This document shows, in pieces, positions 1 through 10,943 of a DNA stretch of 64,000 nucleotides. Both the position numbers and the translations under genes were made by a program. Position 1 is the stretch's first letter. Each line of letters starts with the position of its first letter. A model generated the notes under the pieces. It was given only the letters and a program-made list of their open reading frames with translations. It was not told the DNA's origin and made no database searches. Source of the stretch: Umbelopsis ramanniana AG (lineage: Eukaryota > Mucoromycota > Umbelopsidomycetes > Umbelopsidales > Umbelopsidaceae); NCBI RefSeq assembly GCF_025399195.1, contig NW_026252133.1:1-64000 (forward strand). The letters run 5' to 3'.

Positions 1-103
1 AATTTTACTGGCCCAGAAACGAAAAATTTTTTGAGCGAAAGGAATATTTGCAAAGGCGGTAGGGCCAAATTTAAGATTCCTTCTTTTTGTTTAACCTTTT
101 AAC

Positions 104-806
104 ATGTGAGATGTCAATATCAAGTACGGCTATATTACTAGCAATTTGCTCATAACAAACAACTTGTATCTACAGGGTGAACTTGCGTAGTCAGAAGCGC
201 TTGGCTGCTAGCGTCCTTAAGTGTGGTCAGAGAAAGGTCTGGCTTGACCCTAACGAGGTCAATGAGATCTCCAATGCCAACTCTCGTAAGTAACGTCAAC
301 TTTACAAATTTTTCATTGGATATTCATAACTCATACACTTTACTTCTTCAGGCCAAAACATCCGCAAGCTCGTCAAGGACGGTCTTATCATCCGTAAGCC
401 CCAAGTCAGCCACTCCCGTTTCCGTGTTCGTGAGCACGCCGCTGCTAAGCGTGCTGGTCGCCACATGGGTTACGGTAAGCGTAAGGGTACTGCTGATGCC
501 CGTATGCCCCGTCAAGTCTTGTGGATGCGCCGCATGCGTGTCCTTCGTCGTCTCCTCCGTAAGTACAGAGAAGCTGGCAAGATCGACAAGCACTTGTACC
601 ACACCTTGTACCTCAAGTCCAAGGGTAACGTTTTCAAGAACAAGCGTGTCTTGATGGAATACATTCACAAGGCTAAGGCTGAGAAGCTCAGAGCCAAGAC
701 CATCCAAGATCAAGCTGATGCCCACCGTGCCAAGAACAAGGCTGCTCGCGAGCGTCGTGCTAACCGTATTGCTGAGAAGCAGGCTGCTAAGGCTGGCGAG
801 CAATAA
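104..806 (+). CDS. RPL19: 60S ribosomal protein eL19
   Basis: Exons 104..105, 176..285 and 352..806 give a 188-residue large-subunit ribosomal protein. The mature N-terminus [14 protein letters not shown], the block [13 protein letters not shown] and the core [15 protein letters not shown] are diagnostic of eL19, and the length matches the family. The initiator codon is split: AT at 104-105 is followed by GTGAGA (donor), and exon 2 supplies the G after a cag acceptor at 173-175. A near-empty first exon is common in ribosomal protein genes. The C-terminus is the usual Lys/Arg/Ala-rich rRNA-binding helix. An AATAAA-like signal lies near 869-874. Codon choice is strongly biased (CGT, AAG, GCT), as in highly expressed genes. 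The split start is an inference from splice consensus; the rest is certain. Confidence 0.96.
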
Positions 807-983
807 ATTTTTTTATCTGCTCAATCCTAGCTCTAGCTCCCCTTTTAATTTTCTCAGGCAAAAATTGAAATAAAAAAAGTTCGTTCTTGTCTCAAAAACC
901 CATAGTCCGTTATTCAATTTCGCGTTGTACCTCTCTTTCGTTTCGCCGTTGTTGTCATTGCCGCCCTTTGTCTTTAAACATCA

Positions 984-3900
984 ATGGCGGCGGATGGATC
1001 CTCCTCCCAACATCCACCTCCGCATCATCAACATGCGCTGAATAACATGTCATCATCACCATACTATCCATCCCAACGTCAGGAACAGCAACATAATGTT
1101 ACCAGAACGCTAAGCCAGCAACAAGTTATTGGTAGAGCAGCCAGACAGAGCTATGCTCGTCAGAAGCTACCTATGAGGGTCCAGAGTTTGGCTGCCTATG
1201 CCAACAACAGTAGTGTAGGAAGGTTACCCCAGCAAGGCAGTAGCTCGTCTTATCAACAGCGATCATCGGCACTATCGTACGGGATACCGAACTCACCTCC
1301 CCCTAGGTACGAACTGATCAACCGTACTCAAGTCCCCACCTTATCATCACCTCCTCCTCCCAGACATTCTTCTTACGGCGTCATCAGTGCTGCTCCCCCT
1401 CCTCCTCGACATTCAAGTATTCCTATCCGCCAAGATGACGAAGACTTTAATTTTCGCGGCAGACCATCTTCCGCCCATATTCAAGTCAAACCCGCCTCTG
1501 AAGAGGCTTATTCTCCTGACAGTGATGAAGTGTCATTTGCCGCTCAGCAAGCAGAATTTGTGGCCGTCGGTCATGGCGAAGGGGCTATCGAAAAACCTCT
1601 TCCCAAACTATCTAAATCTGCATCTACGGCTGAATCTGATCGCCATATTGAAATGGAGGTAGAAAAACTAGCTATTAGACTTCAAGGTGAGTACATCGGC
1701 ACTTGACCACCTTCATTGTTGTTGTTTTGACGTCTATATTATTTTTAATGTTCTTGATGTCATCGCCGTGCTAAAATCTTATATGATATATCAGGGGAAT
1801 CTCAGACACGTGCCCATGCCAGATCGTCATCGGTTGGTATAACACTGCAAAAGACACTATCTACCAAAGAGCCGTCATCTACCAGCGCCAAACTAAAGGC
1901 TATTGGCGAGAGATCCAAATCATTTTCATACGGCACGGGTGAAAACTTGGCTACGGAGGCTAAACAAAAGCATCAACGACATCAAAAGCGAAGTATTGAG
2001 CAGCGACCGAAACCACCCAACATCTATCCAGCATTATTATCTAAAGTGGCTATGGAGATGCAAAAGAGAGTGGTAGTTGGAGATCGTACCAAGGATAGCA
2101 TTCAATACAAGGATGTTTTTGATGGTAAAGAGGCCGTGGTAAGCTATTTAATCATATATGTTTTGTGTTACAGTATTACCAAATTATTGCAAAATGTTCG
2201 GCCTCCGCTTGGCCTTCTCACACTTCTCTTCTTTTTTCATTGTCTCTATAGGATAAGCTTATCTTTCTCCTCAGGACATCTGATAGAACACTTGCTCTGC
2301 TTGTTGGTCGCTCGTTATATTCACAGAAACTATTTCATGATGTAAACTACGAACACCGCTTGCGAGATTCCAATATGGAATTATACCAATTTAGAGAAAA
2401 CTTAAAAGCACCATACGAACCTAATGAGCAAGACGACGATTTACCGCTAGAGTCGCCATTTCCAGACGACGACACCATGATTTTACCACCTTTACCAATA
2501 GAAGCTGCCGAACGACAAGAAATGACCTATCCCAATGGTGTGTTCACACTTCTCACCAACTGCTATTCACCCACCTGTACAAAAGATGCAATGTGTTATA
2601 GTGTATCATGTCCTAGAAGGATGGAGAAGGTAGGAGCTATATGTGTTGTGTAGGCGAAGGAAAGGAGTTTTTGTTATTGAGAGGGAATGCGCTGCTGACA
2701 TACTTTCTGGCTATAGTCGAGATCAGACTCATCGGATAAAAGTCTCTCAAGATCTATGAGTAGATCCTCGATGCATGAGAAGGTTAGTTATTGCGTGGAA
2801 ATACGCACAAGCTATTGAACAAACCTCTCAATAGCCGTCTACTTTTCATTTAGGAAACCGAATTGTGGATCGAGTCAGTTCCAATACAAGTCACCGAGAG
2901 TATTTCTAATCAAGAGCGAGAACGCCAGGAAAATATATTTGAACTCATCTACACAGAGCGAGACTTTGTGAGGAATCTTGACTACGTTCAAAATGTAAGA
3001 AGTCATGACAATGCCCTTGAATAGGATCTAGTTGCTGAATTTTGACATTTATTCATCGCAGTTCTGGATCGAGCCACTGATCAGCAGCGATATCATTCCA
3101 GACGACCGTCGAGAGTTCTTTGTACAAGAAGTATTTTGGAATATCAGGGATATTTATAATGTGAACGTTGAACTCTGCGATGCACTATTAGAGCGACAAA
3201 GTGAATCTCACGTTGTTGAGCATATCGGCGACATTTTGCTTCAGCATGTCGGTAACTTTGAGCCCTTCGTCGTATATGGATCTCACCAGATGGTTGCCAA
3301 GCACATGTTTGAGCTAGAAAAGAGTCGCAACCCCAAATTTGCCGACTTTGTATATGTAAGTCGGAAGTTCCCTCTTGCTTTGTTTTCTCTTTCATTTTCC
3401 CGACGCATTTTGTTACAGGAAACCGAGCGAAAACCGGAGTCCCGAAAGCTGGAATTAAATGGCTATTTGACTAAGCCAACAACCAGATTGGGCCGGTACA
3501 ACCTGCTTTTACGAGAAATTTTAAAGCATACACCAGCGGACAATGTCGACTGCGAGGTGATTCCAAGAGTGATGGATATAATCAAAGGTTTCCTGGCTCG
3601 TGTAAATAGTGAAACCGGAAAAGCAGAAAACAGGTTCAACCTACAACTAATCAACGAACGTTTGTCGTGGAAGAATCCTGCCGACGGCATCGTGAGTTTA
3701 TATGCTTCTGTTACTGTGTCTGCTTCCATATAGACACTGACGCAATAATTTTTTTTTGAAGGATCTAAAATTACTCGACTCTGATCGAGAGTTGGTCATG
3801 AAAGGAAAATTAAAGCGAAAAGGTGCCGGTTCAGAATCTTCAGAAGTTCAAGTATTCTTGTTCGACCACTACTTGGTGTTTGCGAAAATCAAGTATATGT

Positions 3901-5522
3901 CCATTGGAGAACACTATAAGGTATACCGTCGACCTATACCGCTTGAGCTCCTTTCAGCTACCATACCAGACGTAACAGCCCACAAGCGAGCAAGTTCCAT
4001 CCTACCCTATACTCGTACAGCTTTAAGCGGTAACAGCGTGTATGGTTTGAAGGCATCTGTGTCAGAAGCCAACCTGCATAGCGGTGGTCAATCCAAAACA
4101 GGTGGCCATGCTATTACATTTGAGCATATTGGACGAAAAGGTTCAGCGCCATTTACACTATATGTTCCTACCATGACACAAAGGCGTAATTGGTTGGAAA
4201 AGATCGCACGTCATAAGGAAGCTATCACCGCGAAACAACGAGTGTTTGATATTGTGACCCTCAGTGAGCGGCAATTCATATCAACCAACAGAGTCCATCA
4301 TTCTGCCACATACGGTAAGGTTTTTTTTTTTTTTTTTTGCCCTCCATAAGGTACTGTGAATGCTGTATTAAAAGTGGTTGTGTTGTCTTTAGAGAAACAA
4401 CTTGTTTTAGCAGCGGACAATGGGGTTTACGTTGGAGGCAATAAGGAAGGTTCAACATTAACACGCATCCTGGCCATTGAAAAAGCGACGCAAATTGAGA
4501 TATTGGAAGAGTATAAATTGATGTTTGTGCTTGGTGACAAGACTCTATGGAGTTTCCCCTTAGAAGCACTGTCGAACAACGATCCAGCGTTACGACGTGG
4601 CAGGAAGATTAGCGCCAATGTTCCCTTTTTCCATGTTGGATCGTGCCTAAACAAGGTCCTAGTTTGTGTTGTGCGAACGAACACTCTATCAGCCACAACT
4701 ATTCGAACTCTCGAGCCATCATCCGTAGCAGATGGAAAAAAGGCAAAGTCTCCATTCAGTCGGCTGGTGAGAGGAAGTAACGATAACCTTAAGGTCTACA
4801 AAGACTTGTATCTTCCAAGTGAAGCTTCGAGTATCAATCTACTGCGGACCAAGATGTGTATTGCTTGCTCTAAAGGAATTGAGGTGGTGGATATGGTATC
4901 ATTTGAAGTTCAAGGTATGTACACGTTTTGCAGGATTAGCAAGAATACGTTAATGGCTTATAGTAACACTACTCTCTCCCAGCCCTCTTGGATCCTGAGG
5001 ATGACAATCTTCATTTTGTTCTCGAACGACAGGACGTGAAACCCCTGGCGATCTATCGCATTCAGTTTGCAGAATACCTTATCTGCTATAATGGTGAGTT
5101 AACTCTGGAGGGGGAAAGTCAACGCACTAGCGCAATGATACTCATATCGCTTTCACAGAATTTGCATTTTACGTGGACCAAAAGGGAAGGCGGAAACGAA
5201 CGGACTGGCGCATTGACTGGGAAGGAACACCGGAGACATTTGCGCTCCAGTACCCTTACATTCTTGCCTTCGAACCAGCCTTTATTGAAGTTCGTAACAT
5301 TGAAACGGTAAGAGCCTCATAGCGTTTGCGAGAAACAGGCTGTGCGGTTTGAGATTTAAACATTCGTGTCTATAGGGTGTTTTGGAGCAGGTCATCGCTG
5401 GAAACAATATTCGATGCGTGCAGAACAACAGCAAGGAGAACGGAATCATTCATGCTGTCATGGACGACCCAACCACCGAGTCATTTCAATGTTTATTCCA
5501 GCTCAAACTAATATCTCGTTAA
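984..5522 (+). CDS. ROM2: Rho1 guanine-nucleotide exchange factor (Rom1/Rom2 type: DEP-DH-PH-CNH)
   Basis: Twelve exons: 984..1686, 1795..2138, 2252..2629, 2717..2782, 2854..2994, 3062..3355, 3419..3691, 3762..4314, 4351..4914, 4983..5093, 5159..5307, 5376..5522; 1240 residues. Order: a Pro/Ser/Gln-rich disordered N-terminus (about 1-330), a DEP-like segment with the Rom signature DKLIFLLRTSDRTLALLVGR and the Cys block CYSPTCTKDAMCYSVSCPRR, a DH (RhoGEF) domain beginning at RQENIFELIYTERDFVRNLD, a PH domain (ELVMKGKLKRKG.., exon 8) and a C-terminal citron-homology (CNH) domain (exons 8-12). In yeasts Rom1/Rom2 load GTP on Rho1 at the plasma membrane for cell-wall-integrity signalling; that role is inferred from family. 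Exon 4 (66 nt) encodes only a Ser/Arg linker. Which yeast paralogue it matches best cannot be told here. Confidence 0.93.
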
Positions 5523-6285
5523 TGAGGTTGTAATACCAGATTCGACTTTTGTATATTTCTTTCCTTCAACTCCCTTTCCTTTGTCCTACTTTGCTGTTAA
5601 CGCTTGTATGTATAGTGTACTTGTTGTTTGTTAACAGTATGTTTTAACCATGCTTTACTACTTTTAATGAAGTCACTCTTTTGAACCTTATGGCGATATT
5701 CTGTGCATTCATTGGACCTTGAACCAACTTCGGCCAAACTATTGGTTTCGTACTACTACAGTAAGTGTGCGCTTTAGTGTGCTTCGGAGCAGCATAGTTG
5801 ATCGTTAGCAGACTTTATCAATATAATCATATCTACTGCTATTATTAAGTACTGTATTCACAGACAAGCGATATAGTGTTGCTACGGTATGGAAGAGACT
5901 ATATTGAGCAATACGGATGCAACAATTTGACTTCCTTTGACGTCTTAGCTTCACCGTTTTCTTCAGTGAGGCTGATGGCCTGCAGATATTCCAAATTTGG
6001 GCTGCATCAGCAGCACACAAAAACCGTACCAGGTTGGCGTGTGATAAGCATCCTCAATGACCATAGAGCGAAACACAAAGTATGCCATGTGGGTTATGGT
6101 AAGGGGGCCAAGTTTGACACCTCGTTGAAGAACGCTTGTGAAGAAAGTCGAAAGTGTCACTTCGCTCAGAGCGGGCGGCTACGGATATGGACATGTGTTG
6201 AGCGGTGGTACAGATAAACATAAAGTTCATTTGAAATACTGTCTTACCACCTCTTTCTTTACTGGATAAATATATCATAGAACTC
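5523..6285 (+). other. intergenic, no gene seen
   Basis: Between the Rho GEF and the SDR gene. A 113-codon open frame (5876-6217) overlaps two minus-strand open frames of similar length, shows no family resemblance and no splice-site support, so I treat it as chance. The first part is T-rich 3' untranslated-like sequence. Confidence 0.5.
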
Positions 6286-7044
6286 ATGTCAGCTACACCT
6301 CTCGCTGGAAAAGTTGCTATCATCACTGGATCGTCTAGATCTATTGGGGCTGCTATTGCTGAACGCCTAGCTGCCGACGGCGCTAATGTCATCATCAACT
6401 ACGTGAATGGAGCGGCAGCTGCTGAAGAGGTCGCCAAGAGAATCAACAGCAAAGGTGTCGGGCGTGCTGAAATCGTTCAAGCCGATGTATCCTCGGTCGA
6501 GTCAACCAAGGCGTTGGTCGAAAAGACGTTGCAGATATTCAATCGACTGGATATTCTGGTGTTAAATGCTGGTGTTATGGATCGCAAGGCGTTGACTCAC
6601 GTTACTGAAGAACACTTTGATAAGCACTTTGATATCAATGTCAAGGGCCCTCTCTTCCTTACTCAGGCTGCTGCACCTCATATTCAAACAGGCGGTCGTG
6701 TTATCTTCTTTTCTACCTCGCTGACCATCTCCACGACCATCAGTCCAGACTACCTTGTGTACGTTGCTACAAAAGGCGCTATTGAACAGCTTACCAGAGT
6801 CCTATCAAAAGACCTTGGTCAACGCCAAATTACTGTGAATACCGTTTCTCCTGGCCCTACCGCCACTCCTCTATTTATGGAAGGAATGAACGAGCAACGC
6901 GCTCAGTTTGTAGCTAACCTTAGTCCTATGAAGCGCTTGGGCCAACCTGAGGACATTAGCTCTACGGTTGCATTTTTAGCTCGAGATGACTCACAATGGG
7001 TTAGCGGTCAAAATATTAGAGTGAATGGAGCGTTTGCTGTGTGA
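6286..7044 (+). CDS. short-chain dehydrogenase/reductase (SDR, 3-ketoacyl reductase-like)
   Basis: Single exon, 252 residues, the usual length of a classical SDR. The N-terminal Rossmann motif reads TGSSRSIG (residues 14-21); most relatives have Gly where this has the second Ser of SRSIG. NAG (beta-4 motif) is present in LVLNAGVMD, and the catalytic YxxxK is YVATK, preceded by a Ser-rich stretch FFSTSLT that supplies the catalytic Ser. The substrate loop SPGPTATPLF and the C-terminal RVNGA are typical of the bacterial FabG-like branch. It probably reduces a carbonyl with NADPH; the substrate is unknown. It is one of the few long genes here without introns, which with its FabG-like look would fit horizontal acquisition, although intronless SDRs are common in fungi. 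AATAAA follows at 7055-7060. Confidence 0.9.
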   Translation: MSATPLAGKVAIITGSSRSIGAAIAERLAADGANVIINYVNGAAAAEEVAKRINSKGVGRAEIVQADVSSVESTKALVEKTLQIFNRLDILVLNAGVMDRKALTHVTEEHFDKHFDINVKGPLFLTQAAAPHIQTGGRVIFFSTSLTISTTISPDYLVYVATKGAIEQLTRVLSKDLGQRQITVNTVSPGPTATPLFMEGMNEQRAQFVANLSPMKRLGQPEDISSTVAFLARDDSQWVSGQNIRVNGAFAV

Positions 7045-7440
7045 TGAAAAATGAAATAAAAAAATTCGGCTTCAAGGCAATCTTTTCAGCTGTAAAAAGT
7101 GTCCGAAAGATTAAGCAGTATAAAAAATTACAATGTATTGGTGGTGTGTTTGACGGTCCTAGGCTATCATCCCTACGTTCCTAACAGAAGTGAACTTGAA
7201 TAGAAAAGAAGGAACTTAGGAGAGATCTGAATCACTGCATTGCACATAATCGAACTGCTTTGGCCATAAGGGAAGCATTTGAGCTTTCGTCAAGGTCTTA
7301 CTTTCACAATGCGGCAGTTCAGAAATTTCCTGACGGTTTCTGCCATTATTGGAAAGAAAACAAAACGACCAATTTTCCCAAATTCTATGGTCCGCCCGCC
7401 ATACCACTGACATTCCCCCTTGGACACACATTGAATCAGC
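7045..7440 (+). other. intergenic, promoter of the E2 gene
   Basis: About 400 bases between the SDR stop and the E2 start. It holds the SDR polyadenylation signal (AATAAA at 7055) and otherwise no gene or recognisable box. Confidence 0.5.
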
Positions 7441-8798
7441 ATGGCTTCATCGGCAGCGAATATCCTCCAGAAACAATTCAAAGGTAAAATTTGGGTTGAA
7501 TAGCCCTTCGAGATATAACGGAATGAATTTGGCTCCTACTAAACGTCATTATGCCTTTCTTGCACTCCCATTCCTCCAATTCAACCCTTGGCAGAGCTCA
7601 CTCGGAATCCAGTACCAGGATTTGTGGTGGATTTGAAAGACGACAATATATTTTTATGGTAACAGCACCTTGTTTTCTTGACAGCAACACTTGTTCTTTT
7701 GCATTCCACGTTACCAACCTTCTTTACATTTCTAGGGACGTTGCAATCATTGGGTCACCAAAGACCATTTATGAAGGCGGCTACTTCAAGGTGAGGCTTT
7801 CTCACGCAATGTCAAGGTCATGTTGCCCAGCCCGTCACCTTTACCGCTCACTAATCAATCACCGTACACCTAGGCTACGATGACGTTTCCGGAAGACTAT
7901 CCATTTCAACCTCCCATGTTCCGTTTCAATAACGACTTTTACCATCCCAATGGTATGTAAACATTTATCCCTTTGTTAGTAACATAGCTCAGCAACAAGG
8001 GGATGAATTAATCAATCAGCTTTTTTTACACCAGTGTATTCCGATGGGCGACTATGCATTTCAATATTACATCCTCCTGGCGATGATCCTGTTAGCGGCG
8101 AAAAGGCAGAGGTAAAAGATTTGGGCTGTGTTTTTTAAGCGTATTGACTACCCATTTGTAATGCTCCAAATGACTACGTTTAGGAACGATGGAACCCAAC
8201 ACAATCCGTGGAGAGTACGTTATTTGTTCAGATTGTTTTTTGTGCGACCCCAGCTGCCCTCTGATGATAAGCCCCCATCCTCCCCTTTAGGTGTTCTTAT
8301 GTCAATTATATCGCTACTGGCTGATCCAAATTGCTCAAGTCCTGCTAATGTAGATGCGGGTGTAAGTAATTTGTTCTGGCTATACTTACTAATTCTCTAT
8401 GTGAGTTGACATCTTACTTTGTCTTACCAGGTTGCATACCGAAAAGACAGTGAACAATTTACGGCAATTGTTAGAGGTAACATAACATATGCATATATAG
8501 AGTTGGAAGTCTCGTCATCATGCAGAGTTTACTGACGCCACCGTTTAGCTCAAGTCGAAACGAGCAAGAAGGATATACCAGAAGGATTTGTTATGCCCAA
8601 ATCTGAAGCTGATTTCATGTTGACGGCACCTCCTGTCATAGAAGAAGATGAAAATTTGTGAGTACATTGGCAGTGTTAGAACACCTTGGGGAGACGGTTT
8701 TCTAACAGGAAGATATTCTTAATAGCTGGTATGATTCTGGTGAAGACTCAGAATTTGATGAGGATGATTTTATGAGCGATAACAGTTCACAAGAGTAA
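7441..8798 (+). CDS. CDC34: ubiquitin-conjugating enzyme E2, Cdc34/UBE2R type
   Basis: Ten exons: 7441..7483, 7595..7658, 7736..7790, 7874..7952, 8035..8111, 8184..8214, 8291..8361, 8431..8476, 8549..8657, 8726..8798; 215 residues. The UBC fold is complete (GSPKTIYEGGYFKATMTFP, then the HPN motif), with the active-site Cys in GRLCISILHPP at residue 88. The 12-13 residue loop after it (GDDPVSGEKAEERWNPTQS) is the insertion that separates Cdc34/Ubc7 enzymes from other E2s, and the acidic tail (EDSEFDEDDFMSD) is the Cdc34 feature that docks the cullin of SCF ligases. It should build K48-linked chains on SCF substrates such as cell-cycle regulators. Exon 6 is only 31 nt. The start is the first ATG in frame with the conserved helix 1. 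Confidence 0.93.
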
Positions 8799-9178
8799 AG
8801 GCACCAGACCCTGGAACCCCGTTATACATACTGAATATGCGACCTTTCACCATTTCATTTCTCTGTTTTTCGTTTTGGCTTGTTTCTAAGATTTTTTTTC
8901 AACGTATTTTATCTCCTCTTACTTAGCACTTAATGCTTTTCAGAAGGATTAATACTTTGCCATGTAAACTGTGTGGAACAATATACATTTTCGCTTCTGC
9001 AGCCAGCCTTCGTATCATTGTTCTCTCTTATGACCAGCGTGTGTGTCATTCAAGGGCATTCGGCAATGTGATTGGCCAATGGGGCTGAGTAGGAAAAAGT
9101 GGGAAAAAGTACTAATTGCGGCAGTGAGGCAAGCAGTTGCGACGAAGGCTTCTTATCACTCGATTTCATATTAACATA
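8799..9178 (+). other. intergenic, promoter of the dicarboxylate carrier
   Basis: Holds the 3' region of the E2 gene and the carrier promoter, including a palindromic double CCAAT box at 9071-9080 listed separately. Nothing else recognised. Confidence 0.5.
9071..9080. promoter_or_regulatory. palindromic CCAAT/ATTGG box
   Basis: The 10-mer ATTGGCCAAT is a perfect palindrome made of two abutting, inverted CCAAT boxes, 99 bases upstream of the carrier start codon. CCAAT is the site of the HAP2/3/5 (NF-Y) complex, which controls mitochondrial genes in fungi; use by this gene is inference. Confidence 0.5.
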
Positions 9179-10266
9179 ATGTCCTCCTCCTCGGCAAAGT
9201 CCACTCCATTTTACTTTGGAGGGGTAGCTTCCTGCGCCGCTGCCATGGTCTCACATCCTTTCGACCTGGCCAAGGTTCGGCTCCAGACAGTCACTGGCGC
9301 AAGCCGGTCAGGAATGCTAAAGACCATGTTCACCATTTTCACCCAAGAAGGCCCTACCGCCTTGTATGCCGGTCTATCAGCCAGTTTGCTCCGCCAAGCA
9401 ACTTACTCGACTGTTCGTTTTGGCGTCTACGACAAACTCAAAACCGCCATGACAACCGGGAATCAGAGTAAGTGACAGTATATTTGTTAGGCATTTTACA
9501 GGAACAAAATTTTTAGGGTTGCCGAAAAAGGGGCTAAATAATTTTCCATTTAGAACCCGGTTTCGTGCAGATGTTGGTTTGTTCCAGTATTGCTGGAGCC
9601 TTGGGTGGAGCATGTGGTAATCCTGGTGATGTTGTTAATGTTCGTATGCAAAACGACGGTCAGCTGCCAGCTGCTCAACGACGAAACTATCGTAACGCAC
9701 TGGATGGTGTGATTCGTATTACTCGTGAGGAGGGCGTTGCCTCCTTAATGAGAGGTGTTGGTCCCAACGTCAATAGAGCCATCTTGATGACAGGATCACA
9801 GTTGGTCAGTTACGACGTGTTCAAGGACTTGTTGCTCAACAACGTTGGCCTTTCCGACGGTATGGGTGTGCATTTCGGCTCCAGTCTTTTAGCGGTAAGT
9901 TTTTCCCGACGATTACCATTTTGTCGGGGGGGGGAGGGGGCCTTTTTTTACTTTTTATCCACACATTTTACTTAAATTATGCATGCATTTCAGGGTTTGG
10001 TCGCTACAACGGTATGCTCGCCCGTTGATGTCATCAAGACTCGTATCATGAGTGCCAGTTCGGCTCAAGGGGTGGGAGCTGTATCTGCTATGAAGGATAT
10101 GATCCGCACTGAAGGCGTTCTCTCTTTGTTCAAGGGTTGGACTCCAGCTTTCATTCGCCTCGGTCCACATACAATTGTCACCTTTATGGTTTTGGAACAA
10201 CTGAAGCAATGGCATCAAGCTTTCTATTCCCAAAAACCTGCCGTTGTCGCCATGAACAAGGCATAG
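9179..10266 (+). CDS. DIC1: mitochondrial dicarboxylate carrier
   Basis: Exons 9179..9467, 9554..9894, 9994..10266; 300 residues, the standard length of a mitochondrial carrier (three repeats of two membrane helices). Carrier signatures occur once per repeat: HPFDLAKVRLQ, NPGDVVNVRMQ and SPVDVIKTRIM (Px[DE]xx[KR]x[KR]). The sequence RMQNDGQLP followed by RRNYRNALDG in the second repeat is characteristic of Dic1, which exchanges malate or succinate for phosphate across the inner membrane. The start was placed at the ATG directly before SSSSAKSTPFYFGG. Intron 2 contains a run of nine and then five G (9926-9940). A double CCAAT box lies just upstream. Confidence 0.93.
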
Positions 10267-10943
10267 ACCAGCATATTTCACCCCCTTATCTTTGCATTTG
10301 TGTATTTTTATCTGCTTTTCTCATAGAATCTCATGCTCATATTACTTTTTTCCATTATTTCCAAAATACACTGATCTCTGTTTGCGAAAGGGTCAAATGA
10401 CTGGCGCACAGAATAGACTTTAAAGCAATGATTAAGCCTAACGCTGTTTCAATCGAATGCCGTAGGTTGGTGGACATAACCCCGAACTCGGCGGACGGCC
10501 ATCCACACATAAGGTATGTCAGTTATATAAAACCTGTCTAACATCAACTCCTGAGTGTTTTTTTGGATCAGACCCTAGTTTCTTATAGACTTTATACCTT
10601 CAACAGCATTTTAGTTTGTACACAACTTTGCTTGTGAAAACAATCTTGCTTGTGAAAAATAGTATAGGCGAGCAATTAAGGTTTCCCGGATATCAAACAT
10701 CCCACGAACAACCCCGCGTTTGTAGCATAGCTTACTGGGTGGCAACTCATGAGAGATACAATACAATATATCTGGGGATATTTGTACCAATGATGTTCAG
10801 CCGGTCATCTAATAATGAAGTAGAGTAAAGGCACGCTTCGATTTGTTATAGCCTATTTACACCGAATATAGCGTGACCATTTTCTTCCTCATAGAAAAAG
10901 CGTCACGCTTCTCAACAACGCTTCTCTCCTTACTTCAATTACC
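10267..10943 (+). other. intergenic, no gene seen
   Basis: Separates the carrier from the mannosidase. A 70-codon open frame at 10616-10828 has no family resemblance and no codon bias, so it was not called. Confidence 0.5.

Noticed and set aside
348..803. 151-codon minus-strand frame opposite eL19
   Set aside because: Exact shadow of the highly biased eL19 coding sequence; codon bias of the ribosomal gene keeps the opposite strand open.
5876..6217. 113-codon plus-strand frame upstream of the SDR gene
   Set aside because: No family resemblance, no codon bias, and overlapping frames of similar length on the other strand.
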